Origin: Hofstenia miamia
Taxonomy: Eukaryota; Xenacoelomorpha; Acoela; Hofsteniidae
Direction: 5' to 3'
Length of the DNA: 64,000 nt
Assembly (NCBI GenBank): GCA_900660155.1
Contig: CABFPE010000157.1
Coordinates: 1,045,427-1,109,426, forward strand
In this document: positions 49,010-60,774 of the stretch, piece after piece
How positions within the stretch are numbered: position 1 is the first letter of the stretch
Layout of the letters: every line of letters starts with the position of its first letter
Program-made: the position numbers and the translations under genes
Notes under the pieces: generated by a model
What the model saw: the letters and a program-made list of their open reading frames with translations, nothing else
Database searches by the model: none
Told to the model about the DNA's origin: nothing

Positions 49010-50473
49010 GTCTAATTATCATATCCCATGTAAATAATTGAGTCACTCATGTTCCATCAATTCCATCCCATGAGACCATACATGCATTATAATAAACAAG
49101 CAGAAATTGTCTGAGCAAACACATGATACACTAACCAATTCGAAAATTTAATACTTTAGCCGATATATTTCTTAAATTGTACACCAATTAGAACTAATTA
49201 AATCAACAGTCTCAAAATCTAATCTTAATAATGTCCATGACATGAAATGGAAATTGCATTCAATTTTTATCCCATCCATGTAACCCACTGAATTCATTTG
49301 CTTTAACAGAGCGTCTTAGGAAGAACAGAAACTAAATGTCTTGTTGTGAGTTGATTATCACACAAGTTTAAAGAGCAAACTGAATTTTTTATTGTTTTTA
49401 GAAACATGCTCTATTTCGAAATCAGAGAAAAAAGCCAGGTGGGACATTGAATTGACATGTAGATTGAGAAATATGATGCAGTAAAATCTCATTCATCAGT
49501 TAGCCTGATCTGATCACGAGTGATTCCAATGTAATGCTGTCTCAAAAATTTAAACTTTTCGTAACATTGCTCAAATAAGTGTATAAACGAGATTTTGATA
49601 ATTCTCTGGTACGTACCAAGAAAAATCTAAGCATAAAGCTTGCGATTTCACGACTGCGAAAAAGCAAGAAAAATGCATGATTTAGTCAATTTACTCATAT
49701 AGGATGCGTGTTTTTTTACTACAGAATTACGTTAAGATTTCATAGATGCCATTTACAGTACACAAAAATTTGATATTAATGAAGAGGCCCATAATGTTTG
49801 GATATCTGAGAAGTCTTAATTATTCTTATTTTTCTTTGAAAATATGTATATAGAAACCTCAGTTGAACAATTGGCCTAAAAACGAATTATGTACAAATCT
49901 TTGAGCCAATAGAAATTATGAGGCTCAAATCCAGAAAGATTCAAAAGATTGGAAGCATGTACTTTCGATCTAACTCAATTTCGCTGCAAATTGTTGATAT
50001 CCAATTAATCATAGGGCTTGAATTAAATGTGATAAGAAAAAGTAGCATCACAAACTTCTTTCCATGCAACAGCTACTTTAAGAAACAAGGTTGCCATTGA
50101 TATAAAAATTCACATTAAACTAAACCAAATCAACTAAACACTTATTGATATCAATTGAAATCAATACAAATTCAAATCAACACAAATTTCAATTTGATAT
50201 CAAATGATATTATTTCAAATCAACAGAAATGTGTTATTGATGTCAACAGTACTAAATAGTAATTACATTATATTCATTAACTTAATGCAGTTCATGTGTG
50301 TAAATGAGGCACAGTTCATTAATTATCTAATGCATTCTTGGGTGCACCGTACTAAAGTTATATATTATAAATATTTATCAATGCTCCAAATAAGTAGGGT
50401 CATAACTACCTGTGAAAATTTTATTATATTATGTGAAAAAATTGCAATTTAATTTATGAACACCTACAATTTA

Positions 50474-50476
<3 letters not shown>

Positions 50477-50540
<64 letters not shown>

Positions 50541-50548
50541 ATATATAT
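50477..50548. repeat. (TA)n microsatellite, the longest in the window
   Basis: About 35 TA units, broken once by a C. Confidence 0.95.
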
Positions 50549-50722
50549 TCAATTTACTCTGCTAAAATTTACAAACTATTTTTACAGTTATTTTGTGTAT
50601 AGTAGTAAGAGACGGGCATGAGGAGGTTACATTGGGACACCCTGAGATGGGACACCCAACCTATGGCTATTTGCAATGTGGATATCAAGTGATTCTATTG
50701 GACGCCATCTAGGGACGAAATA

Positions 50723-50942
50723 TTTTTGACAGTCAAATTGAACAAATTAATTTTTTGACTTTTATTTTTGATTGCTAGGATTTGGACAAATCGATGACAA
50801 GAAATGTTTTTGACAGAGTTAAATTAATTTTTTGACGAAGTTATTATTTTTGTTTTTCAGGATTTTGGCAAAGTGATATAATTGATGACAAAAAATGTTT
50901 GACAGAGTAAAAATTAGTTTTATTTTTAGGCAAATTGACATA
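50723..50942. repeat. Degenerate tandem repeat, about 84-91 bp period, 2.5 copies
   Basis: Units start at 50723, 50807 and 50898, each with TTTGACAG followed by AAATTAATTTTTTGAC-like sequence. The first two also share GGATTTGGACAAA/GGATTTTGGCAAA and GATGACAA.AAATG. No coding frame spans the units. Confidence 0.7.
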
Positions 50943-51015
50943 TTTGCTTCTGTTAATATAGTTATGACATGTTCATTGTAACAATGTTTTTAATTATGCA
51001 ACACTGTATTAAGGA

Positions 51016-52294
51016 AAATACTTCATACATGTAAAACCCAACACTTGGGTATACCTTTTTATATTTTTTATAGACGTATATTTAAACATGCATTAATATT
51101 AATCAAAGATATAGTATTAAAAGGGGGGAAATATAGCTATATATTCATTAATTGTGTATAATTTGTGCTAAATGTAAAAACAAACACAATGGCTCTGAGT
51201 GATGAAGTTCAGCATTGTGCAATCTTCAACCTGTAAAATAACAAATGTTTGAATTAGAGAGATAATAATACTTGTTAAAAGCGTAATGCCTTATTTTGGT
51301 AATAAAACAAATTAATTTTTTGGAAAACACCAAGAACTAGTTTATGCAAAAACTCGCAATTTCTAATATTTAATAAACATATCTGGTAAAACCCACATTT
51401 GTTTTTTAAGACAAGACAAAAATGTAATTTATTTTACACTTTGCTTATAATGACCATATATATCGCATTATTAAATTTGTCTATTGTGTTAGTTTATCAT
51501 CATTGTTGTTGAGGGAACAAACGCAATGTGTAATTGCACGTTATGAATTTCACATGGTAGTATCTAAATTAATGATTAATAAACAAGTCAAATGAAGTGA
51601 TAGATCACAGTATAAAACACATGACAATTAAAATTTTAAACAAATTCAATTAAANAAATACTTCATACATGTAAAACCCAACACTTGGGTATACCTTTTT
51701 ATATTTTTTATAGACGTATATTTAAACATGCATTAATATTAATCAAAGATATAGTATTAAAAGGGGGGAAATATAGCTATATATTCATTAATTGTGTATA
51801 ATTTGTGCTAAATGTAAAAACAAACACAATGGCTCTGAGTGATGAAGTTCAGCATTGTGCAATCTTCAACCTGTAAAATAACAAATGTTTGAATTAGAGA
51901 GATAATAATACTTGTTAAAAGCGTAATGCCTTATTTTGGTAATAAAACAAATTAATTTTTTGGAAAACACCAAGAACTAGTTTATGCAAAAACTCGCAAT
52001 TTCTAATATTTAATAAACATATCTGGTAAAACCCACATTTGTTTTTTAAGACAAGACAAAAATGTAATTTATTTTACACTTTGCTTATAATGACCATATA
52101 TATCGCATTATTAAATTTGTCTATTGTGTTAGTTTATCATCATTGTTGTTGAGGGAACAAACGCAATGTGTAATTGCACGTTATGAATTTCACATGGTAG
52201 TATCTAAATTAATGATTAATAAACAAGTCAAATGAAGTGATAGATCACAGTATAAAACACATGACAATTAAAATTTTAAACAAATTCAATTAAA
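51016..52294. repeat. 639-bp duplication around a single N (likely assembly artefact)
   Basis: 51016-51654 and 51656-52294 appear identical across the N at 51655. This is the same pattern as at the other gaps. Confidence 0.85.
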
Positions 52295-53332
52295 AATGTG
52301 TATTAACAAACAAACGACGTTTCTATTTAAGATAAAGTATATAATTAATTTAACATCGGACAGCAAATTCGCAGCCATTCATTAAAATAAAATTGATTGC
52401 GTTTTCAAAAGAAATATCTGAAAACTAACTAAAGATAATATTGCGTTAAGAATCAAAACAATATCTGAGATTTAATTATAGAAAAATCTCATCAAAAAGT
52501 TTGAAATCTTTCAGGGTAGTTCTTTCATCAGTGTGAAATTCCATTATGTCGGCTGTGTATATTCATATGTGTAGAAAGTTGCATGCTTACATAGACAATG
52601 TCAACATTACGTGGTTTTTTATCTATACCCCATTGTTAAAATGTCAAAATGTAACGCATTACACTAAATATTTTCTTGCTACGAAAAATTTCTGTCACGC
52701 GATGCCTACGAAAATTGATTTCGTGTGCTAACTAATACATGGCATAAAGAATATTTTCAGCAATTGCTCTAAATTGGCATTCATTTTTCTACCGTCACGA
52801 AATCTTTCTGAATGACGAAGCAAGGTGCATTGTAGTCCTGCTCTTCTTTAAAGGAAATGTTTGTTAGATTTTGGGGAAATTGAGACTTTATAGGCCCCAT
52901 GCCTTTTACTGAGACATCTAGAAACAATTTTTTGTTTGGCATAAATCATAGAAAAAAATATTTTTCTGAAATTCCTTTAATGGAATCTGATTACAGGCTC
53001 TAAGTTGATTCATTTCATGTCAATTACTTACTGCGATTTTAAGGATAACATATTTTTCTCAATGGTTGATGACTGTATTTATAAAGAGTGTAGTCTATTT
53101 TTAGTGTAGCATTGCACTATGAGCTAAATGCGGAATTTGGGGGTGATGATGTCCTCCTTTCTGAGTTAAATTACGCTTTTATATTTTCCTAAGTTTTGAT
53201 ATAGGAAAGGAATATCTTTAAAAAAGTAAATCTATGTGCCAATGAACAGCATATTATATCATATTTGTATTTTTAGCGTTGTGTAGTCTTCAGTTCATTC
53301 AAGCTGTGATTTTATTACTTTCAGCAGTGGCG

Positions 53333-53420
53333 GATCTATAGGAGGGGCAGAGGGGGCGACGGCCTCTTCTGACGAGATTGGCGCCCTCTTTACAAGCAAA
53401 ATGTATGCTAGCGCTTTAGA
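53333..53420. mobile_element. Left-end fragment of a hAT-like element
   Basis: CAGTGGCGGATCTATAGGAG opens a GC-rich stretch (GGGGCAGAGGGGGCGACGGCC) with a hAT-type terminus. No matching right end is seen before the next element at 53583. Confidence 0.45.
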
Positions 53421-53582
53421 CATTTTTTATCAACATTTGCAGGCTAACCTTACCAATGTAACTATAGATAATTCTATAAAGAAAATTAATTAATAATTTT
53501 TCATTCATTTCCATATTAGAATCCAGTCGTTGTTATAACCAGTCGTTTTATTGGGCCTTGTATTGGCATTGTAGAACTGGGA

Positions 53583-54270
53583 TAGGGCCCGGCGGTATAC
53601 CAAACCGAGAACCGAAACGGCGGTTTCTTAACAAACCTAACTGAAACAGACTTTTGGAACTGGACGGTTTCGGTTTGAGATTTTTGAAGATGCAAAATAG
53701 TCAGTAATTAAGCACCAGTATCCTAAATCTCGTGCTTGTATATGTTTGTCATTTTCATATGCTTCATCTTATAATCGTTTAATGTATTTCTAAAGTCCTA
53801 AGCTTCTAAAAGTCTCAAAGTTCTAAATTTAAAGTTCTGAATTCTAAAAGTTTAATTCATATCTAAATTCTAAATATCACTGACTTATTGCAATTTTTAG
53901 TTTTTTTGCTTTTCATTTTCTGCAACGGTTGCCAGGCGTTGACTAATGTTTTCTTTTCCTTTTAGATGGAACCTCCTGATAATCAGACTGCAGAACCGAC
54001 ACTGGCAAGCTCATCTGAAGAGAAAACTAGAAGTCCTGAAAGAGTATTTAAATCAGTTAAAAATAAAACTAGAAATAGCTTGCTATCGTATAACTTATGT
54101 ACTACTACCGTACGTGAAATAATCTTCGTAAAACTACGAAAATAAGTTAAGGATATCTGCGATGACAGTTATTAGTCTCATCTGCTAAGTTACAAAAAAC
54201 GAACCGAAGCCGCGGTTTTTTTTTAAGAAAACCGAACTGACATCAAAAATATCCAAACCGCCGGGCCCTA
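53583..54270. mobile_element. hAT-like element with CGGTTT-type repeats and small frame
   Basis: Terminal inverted repeats TAGGGCCCGGCGGT are perfect over 14 bases. Flanks AACTGGGA and AACTAGAA match at 6 of 8, consistent with an aged 8-bp duplication. Words such as AACCGAGAACCGAAACGG and GAACCGAAGCCGCGG cluster inside both ends. It is 688 bp, with a 59-codon frame in the right half. Confidence 0.75.
53966..54145 (+). CDS. Small frame inside hAT-like element (possible transposase N-terminal remnant)
   Basis: The frame is 59 codons with ATG, directly after an acceptor-like TTCCTTTTAG. It starts MEPPDNQTAEPTLASSSEEK, continues as a basic stretch (SVKNKTRNSLLSYNL), and ends at TAA. Composition is unlike random frames here: it is rich in P, S, E and K. 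I infer either the first coding exon of the parent transposase, kept after internal deletion, or a captured exon. I recognise no domain. Confidence 0.35.
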   Translation: MEPPDNQTAEPTLASSSEEKTRSPERVFKSVKNKTRNSLLSYNLCTTTVREIIFVKLRK

Positions 54271-54427
54271 AACTAGAAATGCAATAAAAATACAAAAGAA
54301 GCGACGATATCAATACTTGGCCTTCATCAAGATAAAAATTGAGTATGGGAAGGAATCTGTTCATATCGATTTTTTAAAAATGCTTTTGATTTAGTTTTAA
54401 TTGATGCTCAAATGCTGCACCGTCTGC

Positions 54428-55139
54428 AGCCTTGCCGCTAAGGACCATTATAATATTAAAACAAGATAGAACCGGATACCGACCGGCTGGTAATTTGCCG
54501 GCCTGCAACTGCTTAAAAATTTTTAAAAAACCTGTAAGATTACCGGCCAAGATTAAAAAAATATTTTTTGTTTTATTTGATAAGCTGGGAATATTTTGCT
54601 TATATATATATATTATAACCCAGTCTTACTGTTAAATGAATATATATATATATAATATATCAACAAACACTAAAACTGTGCTAAGACTGTTCTATTTACA
54701 ACAAATTGCACTTCTTATACACAAATTAATATCAACATACAGTATGTACAATTTACATACTAAAACTAAAACATTTGGTTTGGCCGATACAACAACCAAT
54801 ACCGATACTACATTAATAACAAGGTCAGTAGAAGAATAGGTATTAACATACTTAAAATATGGCGAAATGCTGTTACAAATGAGTTTAAAAGTAAGTTTAA
54901 ACATTTGCATCAGATTATAACATACTTCTGTAATTGTGATTTTCTTGCAAAACCATCAGCACAAATATAAAAATTGTCCTGCCCGCTAGCCAATAAAAAT
55001 AATAATAATAATAACAATAAGATGTATCTTTTCTTAAAGGTTGAATTAGGTATCTGCTTTGCATGAGTTTTCTGATAATCGATTGTAGTATTGTACGGTT
55101 TTTCTTTGCAATTGTTGACAACATTATTAGTTTAATCTT
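54428..55139. other. Unassigned region with a short CCGG-rich patch
   Basis: 54470-54560 has repeated ACCGG/GCCGG words (CCGGATACCGACCGGCTGG) like the subterminal clusters of the hAT-like elements, but no clear inverted partner. The rest is AT-rich with TA and TAA microsatellites. Confidence 0.3.
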
Positions 55140-55925
55140 TGATGAAGAATTCTTATGAGTAGCTTTAGATCCTGATTTTCTCTGATATTTGAACTTCTCC
55201 TAACAGCTTCTTTATATGAATAGCTTGGCCTTATTGTTTTTCGTTGAAACTGATTAGCATAGTGACCAAAATTTAGTTTCATCTTCTTTATAACTACAGA
55301 AAGACCAACACGGGAAAGCCGTCATCCATCATATGCAAGGAATTTTGAATCAAAAGTTCTTTTGTTTTCAATAAAATCGTCAAACACTTTTATTAATCCT
55401 AAGCTGTGATCTTCAAGACAAAATGCAGCTGTTACATTGTTGTACTTCTTAATAATTTTATTTAAATGCATTTTCTTGTATTTTGTTATGGGTGAAATTT
55501 CAATTAACAAGATTGTCTTTGGTTGAATTTGTGCTTTAGTAGCATCAACCAATTCTAGCAATTCACTTTCTGAAGACCAGTATTTATCACTACTTGATTG
55601 ATATTTTATCTTGTGTACTTCTCAAAAATCTTACGAAGATCTGAAGTGTGCCTTCCTTCTGCCATATGAATGTATGCAACCACTGTCCACTTACTAGATT
55701 CTGTGGATTGACATGCATTAATATTGAATTACCAATTATAAATATTGAGATGTTATCAGCTACGTCCTTCGTTATTTTCCTTTCAAATTCAGGTGATTGT
55801 TGTTGTTGAACTGAATTGTTGTCTACTGGACAAGTATTTGTATCAATGTTTGCTTGTGATGGCTTTGGTGTATCAAAAATAGTGATATCGATTTCATAAT
55901 TTTGAAAGTGGGCTATGTCGGCTTA
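55140..55925 (-). pseudogene. Degenerate SGNH/GDSL-hydrolase-like frame
   Basis: On the minus strand, from about 55925 an open stretch reads NISIFIIGNSILMHVNPQNL, which resembles the GDS block I of SGNH hydrolases with Asp changed to Asn. After a frameshift comes GRHTSDLRKIFEKYT, then, in the 79-codon frame at 55322-55561, QPKTILLIEISPI and AFCLEDHSLGL. It ends LAYDG, a TGA, RLSRVGLSVVIKK, matching the D-G-x-H-L-S-x-x-G block V with His changed to Arg. The GxND block III appears lost. Such domains occur in ORF1 of some LINEs and in other transposon-borne proteins. The changed catalytic residues, stop and frameshifts show it is inactive. The parent element is not identified. Confidence 0.5.
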
Positions 55926-56479
55926 TTTCGGCATTAGGCAGCTTTTATATTTTTGTTTAAATAAGGATTTCAAGGAATTGGTAGCATAACAGTCTCCTTT
56001 ACCCGTCATGATTTTGTTTAATTTCATTACGTCCCATTTACATGCATTTACTAATTTTCATTACGATAGTCGTGTTGCTAATCATTGTACTTTCCATTTG
56101 CAGACGACTAAGAGCCACATTCAAGTTTGAATTTGTAAAGAACTTCCAGATAACAGTCGATTTTTTATAAATAATTGTAAACAATTAGTCAGAATTGTTC
56201 ACAGTTAGTTTTGGTACTGAATTGTTTCTTATTGTCATCGCTAACTTTTTGCATAATTAAATATGACTACAACTAAGGTGAGATTGTCCATGTTAATTGT
56301 TAATACGGTACTCAAAAGTAGTGCTCTGTAGCCATTGCTTAGCCGGCTGCGACCAAATATTTTGGTTTACGGCCAAAATCCCGACTAAGAATCATTTCTG
56401 AACATTTTGATGAACAATTTATTTACATGATTTTTATTTGTATTTTTGTTTTTAAAACTTAGTCGCTTTGAACATTTTC

Positions 56480-56505
56480 TTTAAGAGAGAGAGAGAGAGA
56501 AATAG
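56480..56505. repeat. (GA)n microsatellite
   Basis: AAGAGAGAGAGAGAGAAA run, one of the few non-TA simple repeats. Confidence 0.8.
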
Positions 56506-57219
56506 ATAGACAGTTGTACTTACCACGACTCATTACATATCTTGTTAAGAATTTTGGGGTTATCTTCAGAATTTATAATCTCCAAGATTTGCAAAATTTC
56601 TGAATCTTTTCCAAGGACGTCTATCCTGCATTCCGCTTTTTTCCATTTGACAATCTTCTTGACATATTATGCGTGAATGAAATAAATATCGACACATGGG
56701 AGCAGTGTACTCTTCCTAATATTTTTCACCATCTGACTAGTAGTGACTCCCAGGTTAACACGCATAATCTTGTTTTCTTCAAAATCGGTATATATTACGT
56801 CTGCTTCGTTGACCACTACACCTTTTCTGATTTCAGGAAGCCTTCCTATGTTAGGATGCCACTCATGCGCTTTTTGAATACCAATACCAAATGAGTTCAG
56901 GTTGCTTACATATACTCAGACCCAAAACGCCTCCGGCTCAAATTTTGATAACCCAAAGTGCCTTTTTGCAGTTCTGGACCTTATAACATCTAGATTTTCG
57001 AAATTTTTGATGTAGGTTGGTGCACAGTCCACATAGATACACATTTTTGGTAATAACTTTTTTCCCGCTTTTTAAAAAAATTAAAATTTTTGGACCCATA
57101 CTGCCTTTTAGAGTTTTCAATAGCACTTGAAAGTTGTAAAAAAATATTATTTTTTTGCTCTAATTGGGCCTATTTGAAATAATTTGAATTAAAGAATGTT
57201 TAAACCCTAACATCAACCC

Positions 57220-57730
57220 ATGACCAAATTTTACTTTTAGGTGCTATACACAAAATATATGGAAGCAACTCTATTAATGAGGATACATTTCTAAGCGATA
57301 ATAAAATGTTAATTAATTTTATTGCCAATCGTAAAATGTCTATATATGGTAAGGCTAAAGCCATTAATATACTATTATTAACCAAGTTATTATATCAAAT
57401 TCAATGCTACCCGTTATTACCTGTAAATAATTCAATTCAGTGCGTTATTAATAAAGTTGCATGGGCAAATATTGATCATTCACGTCCAACTAACTTATTG
57501 TATTGCAATTATAACTAGTTAAGTACTCGGAGAGCGCAGACCTCCGCTACGCAGCTTGTGTCCCCCGGATCAGCACCAAAATTTAATGGATTCCTCTTTG
57601 GGCGGAGATGCACCTCTGATGAAAATTTGAGGTCAATCCATTTATTACTTTTTCCGTAAAGTTGCTAACAGACAAACAGACAAACAAACCAAAGCTACCA
57701 AAAACATAACCTCCTTGGCGGAGGTAAAAA
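57220..57730 (+). pseudogene. LINE fragment: RT C-terminal piece plus conserved 3' tail
   Basis: The frame at 57306-57518 gives NRKMSIYGKAKAINILLLTK then LLYQIQCYPLL, which resembles the segment after the reverse transcriptase palm in LINEs (S-x-x-G-K-x-x-x-I-N-x-L-L-x-S-K-L-W-Y). It is followed at 57540-57730 by a GC-richer tail with CAGACAAACAGACAAACAAA and CCTCCTTGGCGGAGGTAA, which I recall as a widely dispersed repeat end in marine animals. Only this 3' end is present, as expected of a 5'-truncated insertion. Confidence 0.5.
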
Positions 57731-57892
57731 TGGGGGAATCCAATTAAGAAATATTTATTATTACAATTGGCGTATAAATTAATAATATATTCACAATATT
57801 AACAGCAGTTTAGCATCCAGTAAATAAGTTCTACTCTATAATAATATTCAATTTTACAGCTAGAAGTCATATAAATTTTGCCTTTGCTCAGC

Positions 57893-57915
57893 CAAGTATT
57901 CTGGTTACGCCACTG
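57893..57915. mobile_element. hAT-type terminus fragment
   Basis: AAGTATTCTGGTTACGCCACTG is the inverted form of a CAGTGGCGTAACC end typical of hAT elements. No partner is seen. Confidence 0.35.
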
Positions 57916-57979
57916 ATTTCAGAGCAGTATACAGAAAGAATTTGTGTTGTTGTCATGGACTTGCTACAGAATACAAGCA

Positions 57980-59330
57980 ATTTGTGCACATTGTAGGTCA
58001 ATTAGTCAAAAAAGATTATTTTTTCAATATTTTCGCATGATCAAAATCGTGAAGAAACCCTCATATGCCCATGCTCCTATCCTTGCAATGTCAGAGCCTA
58101 TCTACGAAATATTTATCTATTGTTTGAGCAGCAGTACTTCACTCGGTTGTGGAAATGATGGTATTCCTGGCTCTTTTCTGAAAGATTATTCATCATCATT
58201 TGGACCACATGTTCTCCAGCTCTTTCGATACATTTTAAACTCTGGGGTTTTCCCCGACGCATGGAAAATATCTGTACCATTATCCATTTTTAAAAATGGC
58301 TCAAGATCCTTTATCAATAATTACAGACCTATTAGCATATTACCTAAAATATCACTGATTTTTAAACAAATCATTTTTAACCACCTTTACCCCATTGTTG
58401 CCACCAAATTATTTTCAACTCAGGTTGGATTTAGGCGTAAACTTGGTACGGTAACTCAACTTCTGAAATTCCTTCAACAGATTTACTGTAATCTAGAAAA
58501 TATTGATATTTCTATATGTTGTTTACCTAGATCTTGCAACGCCTTTGACACGGTACCCCATCATATTCTCCCCTCCAAAACTTTATCCTTTGGCATCGGC
58601 TGTAATTTGTTAAAGCTCTTGGCTTTCTCTTTTAAGTAATCGTTTTCAACGTGTTAAAACTGGCAAGTCTTTCTCGAACCTTCGTCAAGTTACTAGCGGC
58701 GTTCCTCAAGGTTCCGTATTGGGACCCCTGTTATTTATCATTTTCATTGACTTACCCACAGTTTGCAAATTTTCACTTTTGTTTTTGTATGCTGATGATT
58801 TAAAACTTATATGTATCTACTTATCGTGATCATATTTCTGTTAACTATGCTACATTGGAATTGTGGTGTGCTGAAACCAGAATGAAATTTAATGTATTAG
58901 ATTCTAAAAGTATATCGTTTCCTTTTTCTGGTGAAATTAATTTTGCCAAGCAAGTATCTGATATTAAGCATTTTGGCATACCTATTTCTGATAGACTTTC
59001 ATGGTCATTTCATATCAAACAAAAAATCAAAAATGCTCAATCGCTCATATTGTAAATCAGACGTAACATTCCTTTTAATCTAATTCTTTCACCGAACTTA
59101 AATTTTATCGTTCAATGGCACTCTCCATCCTTACCTACGGATCTACTATATGGTCAGCAAATATCACTGATACAAAAAACTGGATACGTTTCAAAGCCGC
59201 TGCACTCGCAGATGCTCTCATTAAAAGGATACAAAAACAGATTGATTAAATTGAAAATGCTCCCTATTTCCTATTTGCTACAACTTAAGGATCTCATCTT
59301 TTTAAACAAGCTTCTTAATTAAGGCTATTA
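57980..59330 (+). pseudogene. CR1/jockey-like LINE reverse transcriptase, 5'-truncated and frameshifted
   Basis: The first frame (to 58639) contains GCGNDGIPGSFLKDY, FPDAWKISVPLSIFKNGS, INNYRPISILPKISLIFKQI and AFDTVPHHIL, the ordered early blocks of non-LTR reverse transcriptases. A frameshift near 58618 leads to RQVTSGVPQGSVLGPLLFII and LLFLYADDLKLI, which keeps the catalytic YADD. After further breaks, WCAETRMKFNVLDSKSISF and KHFGIPISDRLSWSFHIK follow in the frame at 58855-59055. Beyond that come relics of the C-terminal region (LTYGSTIWSANITD in another frame). There is no endonuclease domain upstream, so the copy is 5'-truncated and dead. CR1/jockey clade placement is by motif style only. 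Confidence 0.85.
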
Positions 59331-60774
59331 TTATGCCGTTTTTGATTATTTATAGTTGTACCTAGCAGGTAAATCTGGTCTTAGATCTAGCACTCATCTT
59401 GCTCAAGATTTGTTCTTTGTAGTTGCTCTAACAGTTTTGATTACTATGAACAGTTTAATTGCATAGTTTATATTTATTTATTCTATCTAAGTATTAAATA
59501 AGAAAACATCAAATCCTATTCTTCTTGATTCGTATAATAATGAGCGCTTCATCTTAGAATAAACTTGAGAAAAATGGTAGCTAACTATCATTAGAAAAAA
59601 TTATTCAATAGCTAAAATTTATCTCAAAGTGGGAAGCTAGACAGTCCAACTCATATGGAAAATGCTTCAATTATAAGGAAACTGCTGAGTTAATAGACTG
59701 CCTATAATCTAATGGCCTTTGAGGATGACAATGCGTTATCATTACCGCTGCTCATTCCTTCCTCCGATCGAAACAAAATATTTCTATCAAATGTCAATAA
59801 TAAATAAATTATCGGCTTGATGGGGAACCTATCACCATAAAAAATATTAGCATAGAATGGAAGGAGAATTTAATTTGTTTTGACAAATGTGGATTTCATT
59901 CTCCCTTACGTTATTTTCGAAAAGATTGCTAATACCCACTAATATATTAAAGCGATGAATTTTTAGATCATTCAAACCGCAAATAATCTACCTGGAAATG
60001 TTAAACAGTTGTCTACTAATGCATTGCAATATTTTAAAACAATAAATACAATAAAATAATTTGGATGAGATTTACATAAAAGTTTTGTTATTTTACTTGT
60101 TGAGATTCTAAGCAATTGTACAATAAGTAGGCAACAAAGTTGGAATCACTTCACAATACAACTTTAGTTTTGAATTTAGCCTAAATCTGAAAATTGTGTA
60201 CTAAGTTGCAAGAGTTTTCGTTTTCTTAATAAGATTGAGATCTAAAAATTAAGTTTTTGTAAGTTTTGCTGGTTTAGTCTATAGTTACTGGTCTTATAAA
60301 TTTAGTACATTTCGAAATCTAGGTCTGATTGCTATTATATGTTATACTTATTTAATTTATAAGACCAGAATAGTGTATATAATAAGTTCTATTTCCTGCA
60401 AAACATCAATTTTTTCATCATAACCTACTATTTGGTCATCATTTATGCAATGCAATCAATTTGTTTTGTATCTTCATCAATTATGTTGCAGTAAGTTCAT
60501 TTTTGCATGGTGTCTTTAAAATTCAACTCTAGTAAAATTCTCAGACCTTCCAAGTTGAACGCTTTGCTTATTCTAGATATAAAAATGTTATACATTTATA
60601 TGAATGTTTGTCATTGCCACAATATATAAATTTGTAGTTTGCAGGCAGAAGCAATTTTTTAATGCTTGAATCTCTTTTTAATTTCTTAAAGAAACCATTG
60701 AAGATTGACATTTGCAAGGACTAATTTGGCCTATGTACAGTTAATGGGAATTGTTAATAACGAATGTGATGGTT
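59331..60774. other. Intergenic AT-rich stretch
   Basis: I see no gene, inverted repeat or recognised repeat here. Confidence 0.5.

Larger units (their letters stand above)
48693..53332. other. Intergenic region without supported host genes
   Basis: This region holds the channel 3' untranslated sequence up to about 49010, then AT-rich DNA with short random frames. The tandem repeat at 50723, a long TA run and the false duplication at 51016-52294 lie within. I see no exon-like segment. Confidence 0.5.
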
